Positions 37,161 to 46,384 are shown, counted from the first letter of the stretch. The stretch: 64,000 nt of DNA from Lacunisphaera sp. (GCA_029945445.1 JAQSCO010000061.1:21772-85771); one strand, 5' to 3'. Notes: generated from the sequence alone by a model not told the origin. Numbers and translations: made by a program.

Positions 37161-38280
37161 GGGCGTTGAAGATCACCGCATAGAGCGCGTCGGTCACGAT
37201 GATGAGCAGGATGCCGGTGACCACCGCGGAGGTCGCCGCCTGACCGACACCCGCGGCACTGCGGTCGGACCTCAGCCCGCGCAGGCACCCGGACAGGCCG
37301 ATGATGAGGCCGAACGTTGCCGCCTTGATCAGGCCGGTGCTCAGGTCGGATAGGTCGATGATCGATTTGGTCTCGGCCCAATAGAGGCTGGTCGGGATGT
37401 CCAGGATTGACCAGGAGATGACCATGCCGCCGAAGATGCCGAGGAAGTTCGAGTAGACCGCCAGCAGCGGCATCATCACACACAGGGCCGTCAGGCGCGG
37501 CATCACCAGGAAATCGATCGGGGACACCCCGAGGGTCTCAAGCGCGTCGATCTCCTCGTTGGCCTTCATCGTGGCCAGCGTGGCCGCGAATGCGGCGCCG
37601 GTGCGGCCGGCCAGCACGATGGCCGCCATCATCGGCCCCATCTCGCGCACGACCGACAGGCCGACGAGGTCGGCCACATAAACGTCGGCGCCGAACTGCC
37701 GCAGCTGCACGGCGCCCTGGTAGGCCATGATGATACCGACGAGGAAACTGATCAGCCCGACAATCGGCAGCACCATGGCGCCGCATTCCTGCATCTCGAC
37801 CAGGCAGTCGCTGAAGCGGAACTGGGCCCGGCCGCGGATGAACCGCAGCGCGCTGAACGCGCATTCGCCCACCAGCCACGCAATATCCTTGAGCTCGGTC
37901 CAGATGGCGAAAGTCGCCTTGCCGACGAAGGCGAACAGGTCCGGCAGGCCATGCGGGCGGGCCGGCGGGTTCACCGGTTTTTTCGCCAGCAGTTGCGCCA
38001 GCCGGTCCGCGCCCGGCGGCAGGCCCGCCAACTCCAAGGCGATGTCGTGCTCCTCGCACCACGCGCGCGCCGCGCGGATAAAGATGGCCAGCGAGCTGTC
38101 CCACGCGCCGAGATCGTCGGCCTGCAGCCGGACCCGGGCCGGCCGCGGCCCCACCATCAGGTTGCCCCAAGCCGGCCAGCCCGCCGTCATCTGCCAGTCT
38201 CCTCCCACCCGCACCACCAGGGTATCGCCCTCCAGCGAGGTCACGGCACGGGCGGCTGGTTGGGAAGCGGCGGACGTCAT
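37150..38280 (-). CDS. mlaE: ABC transporter permease (MlaE-like) with N-terminal STAS-like domain
   Basis: 376 residues from ATG 38280. Residues ~1-100 look like a STAS-type domain (TLVVRVGGDWQMTAG, DSSLAIFIRAARAW), a role that a separate MlaB protein has in E. coli; here it is fused. The permease part has about six hydrophobic segments and the MlaE signature VREMGPMMAAIVLAGRTGAAF followed by MKANEEIDALETLGVSPIDF. It is the first gene of the lipid-transport operon. A longer frame to 38352 would run toward the divergent HAD gene and is not used. Confidence 0.92.
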   Translation of the reverse strand: MTSAASQPAARAVTSLEGDTLVVRVGGDWQMTAGWPAWGNLMVGPRPARVRLQADDLGAWDSSLAIFIRAARAWCEEHDIALELAGLPPGADRLAQLLAKKPVNPPARPHGLPDLFAFVGKATFAIWTELKDIAWLVGECAFSALRFIRGRAQFRFSDCLVEMQECGAMVLPIVGLISFLVGIIMAYQGAVQLRQFGADVYVADLVGLSVVREMGPMMAAIVLAGRTGAAFAATLATMKANEEIDALETLGVSPIDFLVMPRLTALCVMMPLLAVYSNFLGIFGGMVISWSILDIPTSLYWAETKSIIDLSDLSTGLIKAATFGLIIGLSGCLRGLRSDRSAAGVGQAATSAVVTGILLIIVTDALYAVIFNALGW

Positions 38281-38372
38281 GGACGGTTGAAAGTGTGCGG
38301 GGTGAGCCCGGCGGCGCCAGACTGATTTTAGCCGTGCCAATAGGTAGCCCATCCGCGAGAAATGTTCCCTGC

Positions 38373-39014
38373 ATGCACTATCGCACCGTCCTCTTTGACC
38401 TCGACGGCACCCTGCTCGACCACTTTGCCGCCATTCACCGCTGCCACTCCTATACGATGCGGCAGCTCGGCCTGGCGGAACCGACCATGGCCCAGGTGCG
38501 CGCTGCGGTGGGCGCCGGCGTCGAGGTGGCGGTCGAGCGGCTTGTCGGCCCGGAGCTCAAGCCCGCCGCGCTCGCCCTCTACCGGCCGTATTGGGATGCC
38601 ACGATGCTCGACGACGTGGAACTCCTGCCGGGTGCGAAGGAGCTCCTCGCCTTCCTCAAGCAGAGCGGCGTGCGCACCGGCGTCTTCACCAACAAGCACG
38701 GCCCGTCCTCGCGCCTCGCCTGCGCGCACCTCGGCCTCGCGGGCCTGCTCGACGCCAACTTCGGCGCAACCGACACGCCGTGGCTCAAGCCCGACCCGCC
38801 GTTCGCCCGCCATGTGCTGGCCGCGCTCGGCGCGGACGCCGCCACGACGCTGATGGTCGGCGACTCACCCTACGACTTCGAGGCCGCGCGCAACGCCGGC
38901 CTCGCGTTCTACGGCGTCACCACCGGCACGCACACGGCGGCTGAACTCCGGGCCGCCGGCGCGACGGAGATTTTCCCCGACCTGCCGGCGATCCAGCGCC
39001 GGCTGGCGGGCTGA
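38373..39014 (+). CDS. HAD-family phosphatase, phosphoglycolate phosphatase-like
   Basis: 213 residues from ATG 38373. HAD motif I is FDLDGTLLDH with the nucleophile Asp, motif II is GVFTNKHG, motif III includes the Lys of WLKPDP and motif IV is MVGDSPYDFEAARNAG. The alpha-helical cap after motif I is of type C1, as in Gph. Substrate not certain: phosphoglycolate and other small phospho-compounds are typical. It diverges from the mlaE gene and ends 1 bp from the convergent methyltransferase gene. Confidence 0.9.
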   Translation: MHYRTVLFDLDGTLLDHFAAIHRCHSYTMRQLGLAEPTMAQVRAAVGAGVEVAVERLVGPELKPAALALYRPYWDATMLDDVELLPGAKELLAFLKQSGVRTGVFTNKHGPSSRLACAHLGLAGLLDANFGATDTPWLKPDPPFARHVLAALGADAATTLMVGDSPYDFEAARNAGLAFYGVTTGTHTAAELRAAGATEIFPDLPAIQRRLAG

Positions 39015-39015
39015 T

Positions 39016-39708
39016 TCACGCCGGCTGGCGCAGCACGCCGAGCTTCAGCTCGACCACGTCGAAGCGCAGCCCGCGCGCCGCGCAGAATTCCTCCAGCGCC
39101 TGCCGCGCGCCGTCGTAGACATGACCGGCGTGGCAGTCGTCCACCACGATGACGCCGCCGCGACTGAGCAGCGGCCAGAGTTTTTCCAGCGCGGCCTTGG
39201 TCGGCTGGTAGAGGTCGACGTCGAGCAGCACGTAGCAAAAACGCGCCTCCGCCGGAAAGGCGAAGTCCTGCACGGCGGCGGCGTGCGCGGTGACGCGCGT
39301 GATGCCGTTGAGCGCCATCGTGCGGTCGAACCAGCGCGGGGAGTTGATGGTGAACTTGTCCAGCGCGCGCCGGTCCGCGGCGGAATCCTTGCCGCGGGCC
39401 GCCTGCTCATGGGCTACATCCGCCGCGACGAAGCCCCCGAAGGTGTCGATCGCCCAGTAGCGCTTGGCCGGTGCGATGGCGTCGAGGTGGCGGTTGAGCC
39501 ACACCGTGGTGTAGCCGCGGTAGCAGCCGATCTCGCAGAAATCCCCCGGCGCCGCGGCGGCCTCGGTCGCCAGCGCCGTGAGCCGCGCCAGCTGCGCCGG
39601 CGTGAAGGCGTAGCGGTATTTGTAGAGCAGGTAGGCCCGCAGCGGCGACCAGAACAGCGCCCGCTTCACCAGGCCATCGAGGAAAATCTCCCAGCGCGAG
39701 TTGGTCAT
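39016..39708 (-). CDS. TylF/MycF-like SAM-dependent O-methyltransferase
   Basis: 230 residues. Motif I, which binds SAM, is GDFCEIGCYRGYTTVWLNR; YWAIDTFGGFV carries the acidic residue after beta-2; LLDVDLYQPTKAALEKLWP and GGVIVVDDCHAGHVYDGAR contain the metal-binding Asp residues typical of the TylF (macrocin O-methyltransferase) group. Such enzymes methylate sugar hydroxyls, often in surface glycans. It follows the DUF1304 gene by 4 bp on the same strand, but no glycosyltransferase is near. Confidence 0.87.
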   Translation of the reverse strand: MTNSRWEIFLDGLVKRALFWSPLRAYLLYKYRYAFTPAQLARLTALATEAAAAPGDFCEIGCYRGYTTVWLNRHLDAIAPAKRYWAIDTFGGFVAADVAHEQAARGKDSAADRRALDKFTINSPRWFDRTMALNGITRVTAHAAAVQDFAFPAEARFCYVLLDVDLYQPTKAALEKLWPLLSRGGVIVVDDCHAGHVYDGARQALEEFCAARGLRFDVVELKLGVLRQPA

Positions 39709-39712
39709 GGTC

Positions 39713-40081
39713 CTATTGGCCGCCGCTGGTGGCGCACACCAGCGCCAGCGCGATCGCGCCGGGCACGGCCTGCACCCAGAGGATCTTCCGGCTGGCGGTC
39801 GCCGCGCCGAAAATGCCCGCGATGATCACGCAGGAGAGGAAGAAGACCTTGATGGTGTGCCCGTCCGCCCCCGCCAGCAGCCCCCACCCCAGCCCGGCGG
39901 CGAGAAAGCCGTTGTAGAGTCCCTGGTTCATCGCGAGTGACTTGGTCAGCTCGGCTTTCTCCGGGGTGAGCGCAAAGACGCGCCGGCCGTAGGGTTTCGT
40001 CCAGAGGAACATCTCGAGCACGAGGAAGTAGACGTGCAACAAAGCCACCAGCCCGACCAGTCCGTCCGCGAGTAATCTCAT
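39713..40081 (-). CDS. DUF1304-family membrane protein
   Basis: 122 residues with four membrane helices (for example LVGLVALLHVYFLVLEMFLW and FFLSCVIIAGIFGAATA). The family signature is present: VYFLVLEMFLWTKPYGRRVF followed by LAMNQGLYNGFLAAGLGWG. Function unknown in all organisms. Length matches the family (~115-125). It is likely co-transcribed with the methyltransferase gene (4-bp gap). Confidence 0.9.
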   Translation of the reverse strand: MRLLADGLVGLVALLHVYFLVLEMFLWTKPYGRRVFALTPEKAELTKSLAMNQGLYNGFLAAGLGWGLLAGADGHTIKVFFLSCVIIAGIFGAATASRKILWVQAVPGAIALALVCATSGGQ

Positions 40082-40126
40082 GGCCCGAGTGAGCCAGCCC
40101 CGCCCCCCGGTGACAACGCCACAATG

Positions 40127-40570
40127 TCAGGCCGGCCGGCGCGCGATCAGCAGGCTGGCCGTCATGTCCTGGACGGTCTTGCCGTGCTGGTTGAATGTCC
40201 GGCAGCGCAACCTGATCAGGCCGCGGTCGGGGCGGGTCGGCGCCGGCTTGAGGCCGGCCACCTCCATGACTACGCGCAACCGGTCTCCCGGCAGGACCGG
40301 CCGGGGCCAGCGCAGCTCGTCGACGCCCTGGCCGATCACGCCGCCGTCCAGGTTCATTTCCCCCTGCACCATCAGGCGCATGCTCACCGCCGCGGTGTGC
40401 CAGCCGCTCGCCACGAGCTGGCCGAAGAGCGTGGCCCGCGCGGCCGCCGGATCGGTGTGGAAGGGCTGCGGGTCAAACTGCCGCCCAAAGGCCATGATTT
40501 CCTCCGCCGTCACCTCATGCTCGGCGGTGTTGAATTTGTCGCCTGTTTTCAGGTCCTCGAAAAAGCGCAT
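40127..40570 (-). CDS. MaoC-like (R)-specific enoyl hydratase-family protein
   Basis: 147 residues from ATG 40570 (MRFFEDLKTGDKFNTAEHEV). The hotdog-fold signature is EIMAFGRQFDPQPFHTDPAA, with Asp and His as the catalytic hydratase pair, then LFGQLVASGWHTAAV and RWPRPVLPGDRLRV. Members hydrate enoyl-CoA thioesters; many are stand-alone with unknown substrates. A longer frame to 40642 has an implausible N-terminus. It diverges from recD2, with 83 bp between the starts. Confidence 0.88.
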   Translation of the reverse strand: MRFFEDLKTGDKFNTAEHEVTAEEIMAFGRQFDPQPFHTDPAAARATLFGQLVASGWHTAAVSMRLMVQGEMNLDGGVIGQGVDELRWPRPVLPGDRLRVVMEVAGLKPAPTRPDRGLIRLRCRTFNQHGKTVQDMTASLLIARRPA

Positions 40571-40653
40571 GCACCCCCGGATAGCCGTTTTCGCCGCGAA
40601 GTCGAATGCGGCTGTGGTTGCGTCACCCCGCCCCGTGTGCAAATTCGGCTCCC

Positions 40654-43600
40654 GTGGCGAATCCCGCTCCCCTTTCCCTCACCGGCGTCCTCGAGCGCAT
40701 CATCTTCTTCAACGAGGAGAACCACTACACCATCGCGGAGCTGAAACCCGACAAGGGCACCGAGGCCGTTACCGTCGTCGGCGCGCTGCCGGGCGTGCAG
40801 TGCGGCGAGACGCTCCAGCTCACCGGCGAATGGACGAAGCACGCGCAGCACGGGGCGCAATTCAAGATCGCCGCCTACAAGTCCGAGCTCCCCTCCTCCG
40901 TCTACGGCATCCGCAAATACCTCGGCAGCGGCCTCGTGCCGGGCATCGGCAAGGTCTACGCCAACAAGATCGTGGACGCGTTCGGCACGGACACCTTCCG
41001 CATCCTCAGCGAGGAATCCGGCAAGCTGCGCAAGGTGCCCGGCATCGGCAAGGTGCGTGCCACGTCGATCAAGTCCGCGTGGGAGGATCAAAAAACCCTG
41101 CGTGAGGTGCACATCTTTCTCCAGACCTACGGCGTCACGACCTCGCAATGTGTCCGCATCGTGAAAAAATTCGGCCCCGCGGCGCAGCAGATCGTGCGCA
41201 ACGAGCCCTACCAGATCGCCCGCGAGATCGAGGGCATCGGCTTCAAGACCGCGGACCGCATCGCCATCAACCTCGGTTTCGCCAACGACGCCGCACCCCG
41301 CCTCGACGCCGGCCTCATCTACGCCCTGCAGATCCTGGAAGAGGACGGCCACACCGCCTACCCGCGCGGCGAACTGGTGTCCTTTACGGCCAACCTGCTC
41401 GAAACCTCGGCCGAACTCGTTGAGGCCCGCATCGACGCGCTGCTGAAGGAAAAGAGTGTGGTGCAGCATGCCGGTGGAACCCGGCCTTCATCCTTCGCCA
41501 AGGCTACAGACGACAGGCCGGACGGGTTTGTGGCGGGCGCGAATCCTGAAAGCGCGTCCGGAGGCCGCGCTCCACCTTCCCGCAGTCCGCACGCCTTTAT
41601 CCAGCTGCCGCACAATGATCGCGCTGAGAAAAAAATCGCCGACGTCGTGCAGCGTCTCGACGCCGTGCCGTCGGGCCTGCCGGCCATCAAGGTCGACGCC
41701 GCCATCGCCTGGGCGCAGGCCAAGGCGGGCTTTGAGTTCCACCCGTTGCAGAAGTCCGCGCTGTCGCACGCCCTCGCCCACAAGATCAGCATCCTCACCG
41801 GCGGCCCGGGCACGGGAAAAGCCCAGCCGCTGCATGCCTTGGTGCTGACTCCAGACGGCTTTCGTGCCATCGGCCAACTCCGACCCGGCGATAAGATCAT
41901 CACACCCGAAGGCACCATCGCGCCTGTGCAAGGCATATATCCCCAAGGCCTCAAGCCGGTCTTCCGCGTCCATTTCAGCGACGGAAGATCCTGCGAATGC
42001 TGCGGCGAGCATTTATGGAAAGTCTGGACGCGCACATCGGTTTGGAGCCCGACGAAACGAAAAAAGATCAGGTCGCGCGGCTGGCGGGTCGTGCCCCTCA
42101 GCTATGTGCAACGTCGGCTGGCCGAACACCGGTCCGAGAGCGAACGCATGGGTGTGCCCCTGCTCACCCCTTGCACCAACCTGCCGGATATCACCTTACC
42201 CTGCGATCCCTACGTGCTCGGCGCGTTGATCGGCGACGGCAACCTCGGGGAAGCCGTGCTGTTGACCACCACTGATCTGGAGCTGCGTGAACGCGTAGCC
42301 TCCTTGGTCGCACCACTGGGTGTCCGACTAAAGCCGGTTACTCTGCACGGAACCGACACCATCACCTTCCGGCTCATCGCGGGTGGCAGCGGCCGGCCCA
42401 ATCCCTTGCGCGACTCCATCAAAAAGCTTGGATTGGCGGTCAACTCCGAGGCCAAGTTCATTCCCGATCTATACTTCAAGGCTTCCTCCGCCCAGCGCAT
42501 GGAATTGCTCCGCGGCCTGCTCGATACCGACGGCACCGTAGACAAACTGGGCAATGTCTCATTCACCTCCTGTTCCTTCCGGCTCGCGAAAGATTTCCAG
42601 AGGCTCGCGTGGTCACTTGGCTCCCTCGCCACGTTGGGGGCGGCGAAGAAAACCACCTACACTTATCGCGGCGTAAAAAAGGCCGGACGGGATGCTTACA
42701 CCGTATTTGTCCAGCACCCCGAACCCGCGAGCCTCTTTTTCCTCCAACGTAAAAGACGTCGCACCATTCGCCTGCATCCGCGCAAGCGCTTCGAACATCG
42801 CGCCCGAATCACTTCGGTCGAGGCGCTCATCCCCCAGGAATGCGTCTGCATCTCCGTCGATTCGGCGTCGGGCCTCTACATCACCGATGACTATGTGGTG
42901 ACGCACAACACCACCATCCTCCGCGCGCTCGTCGAGATCCTGAAGGCCAAGAAGGCGCGTGTCACGCTCGCCGCACCCACCGGCCGCGCCGCGCAGCGCC
43001 TGGCCGAGACGACCGGCGGCTTCGCGTCCACCATCCACCGGCTGCTCGCCTACGACGTCGTGCGCGGGGGCTTCGCGCACAACGAGTCCAAGCCGCTCGC
43101 GACCGACTTCCTCATCGTCGACGAGTCCTCCATGCTCGACGCCCGCCTCGCCGCCGCGCTGCTGCAGGCCGTGCCGGCGCGTTCGCACCTGCTGCTCGTC
43201 GGCGACATCGACCAGCTGCCGAGCGTCGGCGCCGGCAATGTGCTGAAGGATCTGATTGCGACGGAGCGCGTCCCCGTCACGCGCCTGTCCTTCGTCTACC
43301 GCCAGCAGAAGGAGAGCCTCATTGTCACCACCGCCCACGCCATCAACGAGGGCGTCAACTCCCCGCCGCCCGTCGTGAGTGAGGTCGCGAAGGCCCAGGC
43401 GTGGAGTGACCTCAACTTCATCGCCGCGGCCGGCGCGGAGGACTGCCTCGCGAAGATCACCGAGCTTTGCACCAAGTTCATCCCCGCGCATTTCAAGTGG
43501 TTCAACCCCGTCACCGACGTGCAGGTGCTCGCGCCGATGCACAAGGGCATAGCCGGCGTCGCCAACCTCAATGCCGCGCTGCAGGCCGCGCTCAACCCCC

Positions 43601-44043
43601 ACCGTCCGGGCCTCAAGGCGATCAGCGGCGAATACCGCCCGGGCGACAAGCTCATCCAGCTCCGGAACAACTACGACAAGAACCTCTTCAACGGCGACAT
43701 CGGCACCGTGCTCAGCGTCGACTTGGCGAAGGGCACGCTGGTCGCCGACTTCGACGGCGAGAAGCACACCTTCGAGCGCGGCGAATTCGGCGACACCGCC
43801 CTCGCCTACTGCATCAGTATCCACAAGTCGCAGGGCAGCGAATATCCGATCGTGATCATCCCGCTCCTCAAGGCGCACTTCGTGATGCTCCAGCGCAACC
43901 TGATCTACACGGCGATCACCCGCGGCCGGAAGAAGGTCTTCATCGTCGGCGAACCGGCGGCCTACGGCATGGCCGTGCGCAACGCGGAGTCGAAGACCCG
44001 CTGCACGCACCTCCGCGAAAAGATCCTCGTCGTTCCCGCCTAG
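40654..44043 (+). CDS. recD2: RecD2-type DNA helicase containing a class-3-like intein and an in-frame repeat
   Basis: 1,129 codons from GTG 40654; about 766 residues after intein removal. The N-terminal OB-like domain (SLTGVLERIIFFNEENHYTI), helix-hairpin-helix units (SGLVPGIGKVYANKIVDAFG, LRKVPGIGKVRATSIKSA, IEGIGFKTADRIA) and the helicase core are typical of RecD2, a 5'-3' helicase. The P-loop GGPGTGK (residues 383-389) is split from TTILRAL by the intein at 390-752. Downstream are Walker B (FLIVDESSMLD), LVGDIDQLPSVGAGNVL, ISIHKSQGSEYP and YTAITRGRKKVFIVGE. Residues ~274-308 (PSSFAKATDDRPDG...) are a repeat element read in frame. The 3' end has a second copy at 46385-46470. Without protein splicing the helicase could not bind ATP. 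Confidence 0.95.
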   Translation: MANPAPLSLTGVLERIIFFNEENHYTIAELKPDKGTEAVTVVGALPGVQCGETLQLTGEWTKHAQHGAQFKIAAYKSELPSSVYGIRKYLGSGLVPGIGKVYANKIVDAFGTDTFRILSEESGKLRKVPGIGKVRATSIKSAWEDQKTLREVHIFLQTYGVTTSQCVRIVKKFGPAAQQIVRNEPYQIAREIEGIGFKTADRIAINLGFANDAAPRLDAGLIYALQILEEDGHTAYPRGELVSFTANLLETSAELVEARIDALLKEKSVVQHAGGTRPSSFAKATDDRPDGFVAGANPESASGGRAPPSRSPHAFIQLPHNDRAEKKIADVVQRLDAVPSGLPAIKVDAAIAWAQAKAGFEFHPLQKSALSHALAHKISILTGGPGTGKAQPLHALVLTPDGFRAIGQLRPGDKIITPEGTIAPVQGIYPQGLKPVFRVHFSDGRSCECCGEHLWKVWTRTSVWSPTKRKKIRSRGWRVVPLSYVQRRLAEHRSESERMGVPLLTPCTNLPDITLPCDPYVLGALIGDGNLGEAVLLTTTDLELRERVASLVAPLGVRLKPVTLHGTDTITFRLIAGGSGRPNPLRDSIKKLGLAVNSEAKFIPDLYFKASSAQRMELLRGLLDTDGTVDKLGNVSFTSCSFRLAKDFQRLAWSLGSLATLGAAKKTTYTYRGVKKAGRDAYTVFVQHPEPASLFFLQRKRRRTIRLHPRKRFEHRARITSVEALIPQECVCISVDSASGLYITDDYVVTHNTTILRALVEILKAKKARVTLAAPTGRAAQRLAETTGGFASTIHRLLAYDVVRGGFAHNESKPLATDFLIVDESSMLDARLAAALLQAVPARSHLLLVGDIDQLPSVGAGNVLKDLIATERVPVTRLSFVYRQQKESLIVTTAHAINEGVNSPPPVVSEVAKAQAWSDLNFIAAAGAEDCLAKITELCTKFIPAHFKWFNPVTDVQVLAPMHKGIAGVANLNAALQAALNPHRPGLKAISGEYRPGDKLIQLRNNYDKNLFNGDIGTVLSVDLAKGTLVADFDGEKHTFERGEFGDTALAYCISIHKSQGSEYPIVIIPLLKAHFVMLQRNLIYTAITRGRKKVFIVGEPAAYGMAVRNAESKTRCTHLREKILVVPA
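41473..41576. repeat. Dispersed repeat (GGTGGA...TCCACC ends) in frame in recD2
   Basis: A 104-bp segment starting GGTGGAACCCGGCCTTC and ending GGCCGCGCTCCACC, with the core CCTTCGCCAAGGCTAC at 41492-41507. The same element, with closely similar ends and core, is intergenic at 50823-50930. It adds ~35 residues (SFAKATDDRPDG) to RecD2 between conserved blocks. Confidence 0.85.
41821..42909 (+). other. Intein (class-3-like, with LAGLIDADG endonuclease) in recD2
   Basis: 363 codons exactly between the Lys and Thr of the RecD2 P-loop. It begins with Ala (AQPLHALVLTPDGFRAIGQL, block A without Cys1/Ser1) and ends VVTHN followed by Thr. Block B has the pattern CGEHLW with His64 and Trp66; block F has Cys343 in CISVD; and the first extein residue is Thr. 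Trp, Cys and Thr at these places are the hallmark of class 3 inteins, which splice through a branched intermediate on the block-F Cys. Two LAGLIDADG-like motifs, VLGALIGDGN (~132-141) and LLRGLLDTDG (~229-238), make it a probable active homing endonuclease. Confidence 0.93.
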
Positions 44044-46316
44044 AACAGCGGCGCGTTGTTCTTCGGGTCGTTCAACAGCGCCTCGAAGCGCGGGTCACCG
44101 TGCAGCGGGGCAAACCAGGAAACCTTGCCCGCGACATGCACATTTGCGCCCAGAGGATGCTGCAGGCTCCACGCGAGTTCCCGCAACGCCCCTTCCTTGT
44201 CCCCTGTCCAACACAGCACCACGGCGTGAAGGAGGCGCAAATCCGCCTCGGTCACGGCATCCCCCGTCGGGGGAAGCGAAGTGAATGCCTGTTGCAGGAC
44301 CGCGCGGGCTTCGGACGCATGTCCGAGCAAGGCCTCCACTCTGGCCAGATCCTCGAGCAGAGTTATGTTGCCGGGCTGCAACTGCAGTTTTCCCCGCAGT
44401 TCTTCGGGATGACCGGCCAGGATTTGCTGTGCCTCCTCCCGCCGCCCGAGTGCCATCAGGCAGGTGGCTGTTTCCACATAATCAGAGCCAGCCGTCGGGG
44501 GCACTTTGCTGAGCCGGACCGTTTCTTCCCAGTCGCCGCAATTGAGCGCAAAATTACGCTGGGCAAAAACATAAGCCGGCTGGTTTTTCAGCCCGGCGGG
44601 GATGGCCGCCAGGTGATCGCGCAGTTCCTTGGTGGAGCCGCGGGCACGGATGGGAATTTCCAGCCGATCCAAGGTGAATTCGCCCAGCGGATCATTTTCC
44701 TTGCCAGCCAGCGAAGTGGCCAGCACCTCGGCCTCAGCATATCGGCGCGCCCCAAAAAACAGCGTCGTGAGCAGGGTGACCTGACGTTGTAGGTTTCCGG
44801 GGTCGAGTTCATAGCCGCGGCGAAATTCACCCAAGGCCTCTTTCCACTTGCCCTGGCGGCGCAGGAGCAACCCCAGCAGTGTATAGACCCCGCTGTCGTT
44901 GGGCTGCAGGGCGAGCAACCGGCGATAGTGCCCCTCCGCCTGGCCGTAGTCCCGCAGGGCGTGGTAGTAGAAGGCACCGCTGTTGCGGATGACATCGGGA
45001 TCATCCGGGGCCAAATGCACGGCCTTGTCCAGGGCCGCGCGCGCCAAGGCCAGCCGTTCAGCGGTCTGGTCTACGCCAAAAATATAGATCTGGGCATGCA
45101 CGTCAGCCAGATAGCTCCAGGCGACGGCAAAGTCCGGATCCAGCTCCACGGCGGAGCGCAACAGCGACTCCACTCGTCGCATTTTTTCCGTAGAATCGGG
45201 GTCCCAGTTCAAGTAGCCGTTCAGGATGCCGCGGGCCCGCAGCAGCAGGTCGTATGCGGCGGGCACCTTGGTCGGCACCCGGGTGAGGAGGTTTTTCTGC
45301 GTGGGACTGATGGCGGCTTGCAGGGCCCCGGCGATCTCGAGGGCCAGCGCCGCCTGGATGGCGAAAATGTCCTTCAGCTCGCGGTCGTAGGCCTGCGCCC
45401 AAACATGTTCATCCGTGCCGGCCCGGATCAGCTGACCCGTGACGCGCACCACATTGCCGACGCGGCGCACACTGCCCTCGAGCACGTAGGCCGCGTGCAG
45501 CTCCGCGGCAATCTGACCAAGCGGTTTCTTCGAGTCGCGATATTGCATGACCGAAGTGCGGGAAATGACCTTCAGTTCGGCGATGTGCGCCAGATTGGTC
45601 AGGATGTCTTCGTGCACGCCATCGGCAAAGTAGGCGTTGTCCTTGTCGTCGCTCATGTTGGTGAACGGGAGCACCGCGATGGATTTGTCCGTCGAGACCG
45701 CCGGGGTCGGGGCGGGGGGAACCCGCGGCGTCACGGCCCACCAGGCCGCCCCACCGAGGAAGACGAGGCCGGCCGCTAGCAGCCAGCCCGTCCACGCGGG
45801 TTTGCCGCGATGTTGCGCCGACTTTGCGAGGGCTGGTGCCGACAACTCTGCTTTTTCTGCCTTACCGTTTGTTGCTTCCGGCTCCTTGCCCAACAGCTTC
45901 GCCACGTTGGCGGCAAACTCGTCCAGCGCGTCGTCCGGCCGTAGTCGCGTCCATTGCACCTCACGGAACTTGTCCGGCACGCGGGCCGTGGCGTCGGGCA
46001 CGTCATCAAGGACGACAGGGAAAAGAAACGCCGTGTCATCGGCCACCAGATGCGAGCGATCCACTGCGAGTTTCCATTCCAAGCGGAAGTATCCCTCCGC
46101 CCTCGCCTGCGTGCTGTCCGAGATGACCGGCATGAACAACGCGCACTCCCTGATCTGTTTCCTGATCTTCGCGTCCCAGGCGTCGCCGCCGCGCAGTTTG
46201 CTCTGGTCAAACCACACCTCAACCCCCGCCCGGGCCAACGCTGCACACATGCGCTGGGCCGCATCCGCATCCTGGGAAGCGTAGCTCAGAAAGACCGCTT
46301 GCCGCGTTTCGCTCAT
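44040..46316 (-). CDS. TIR / TolB-like (FlgO-type) / TPR membrane protein E
   Basis: 758 residues from ATG 46316; the longer frame to 46385 reads through repeats. TIR domain at ~5-125: AVFLSYASQDADAAQRMCAA, VEVWFDQSKLRGGDAW and YFRLEWKLAVDRSH with candidate catalytic Glu80 of TIR NAD+ hydrolases. A membrane helix lies at ~175-195 (WTGWLLAAGLVFLGGAAWW). Then a TolB/FlgO-like module (~212-325; DKSIAVLPFTNMSDDKDNAY, AYVLEGSVRR, FAIQ) and about ten TPR-like helices to the end. The architecture implies cytoplasmic TIR and periplasmic TPR. It is convergent with recD2 (4-bp overlap) and is flanked by two copies of the recD2 3' end. Confidence 0.88.
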   Translation of the reverse strand: MSETRQAVFLSYASQDADAAQRMCAALARAGVEVWFDQSKLRGGDAWDAKIRKQIRECALFMPVISDSTQARAEGYFRLEWKLAVDRSHLVADDTAFLFPVVLDDVPDATARVPDKFREVQWTRLRPDDALDEFAANVAKLLGKEPEATNGKAEKAELSAPALAKSAQHRGKPAWTGWLLAAGLVFLGGAAWWAVTPRVPPAPTPAVSTDKSIAVLPFTNMSDDKDNAYFADGVHEDILTNLAHIAELKVISRTSVMQYRDSKKPLGQIAAELHAAYVLEGSVRRVGNVVRVTGQLIRAGTDEHVWAQAYDRELKDIFAIQAALALEIAGALQAAISPTQKNLLTRVPTKVPAAYDLLLRARGILNGYLNWDPDSTEKMRRVESLLRSAVELDPDFAVAWSYLADVHAQIYIFGVDQTAERLALARAALDKAVHLAPDDPDVIRNSGAFYYHALRDYGQAEGHYRRLLALQPNDSGVYTLLGLLLRRQGKWKEALGEFRRGYELDPGNLQRQVTLLTTLFFGARRYAEAEVLATSLAGKENDPLGEFTLDRLEIPIRARGSTKELRDHLAAIPAGLKNQPAYVFAQRNFALNCGDWEETVRLSKVPPTAGSDYVETATCLMALGRREEAQQILAGHPEELRGKLQLQPGNITLLEDLARVEALLGHASEARAVLQQAFTSLPPTGDAVTEADLRLLHAVVLCWTGDKEGALRELAWSLQHPLGANVHVAGKVSWFAPLHGDPRFEALLNDPKNNAPLF

Positions 46317-46384
46317 GACTGAGGCCGCAGCTTGGCTTGAACGGGACGTGGGGCAAGGCGGGACTGGTGGTGGCAAGCCCGCCA

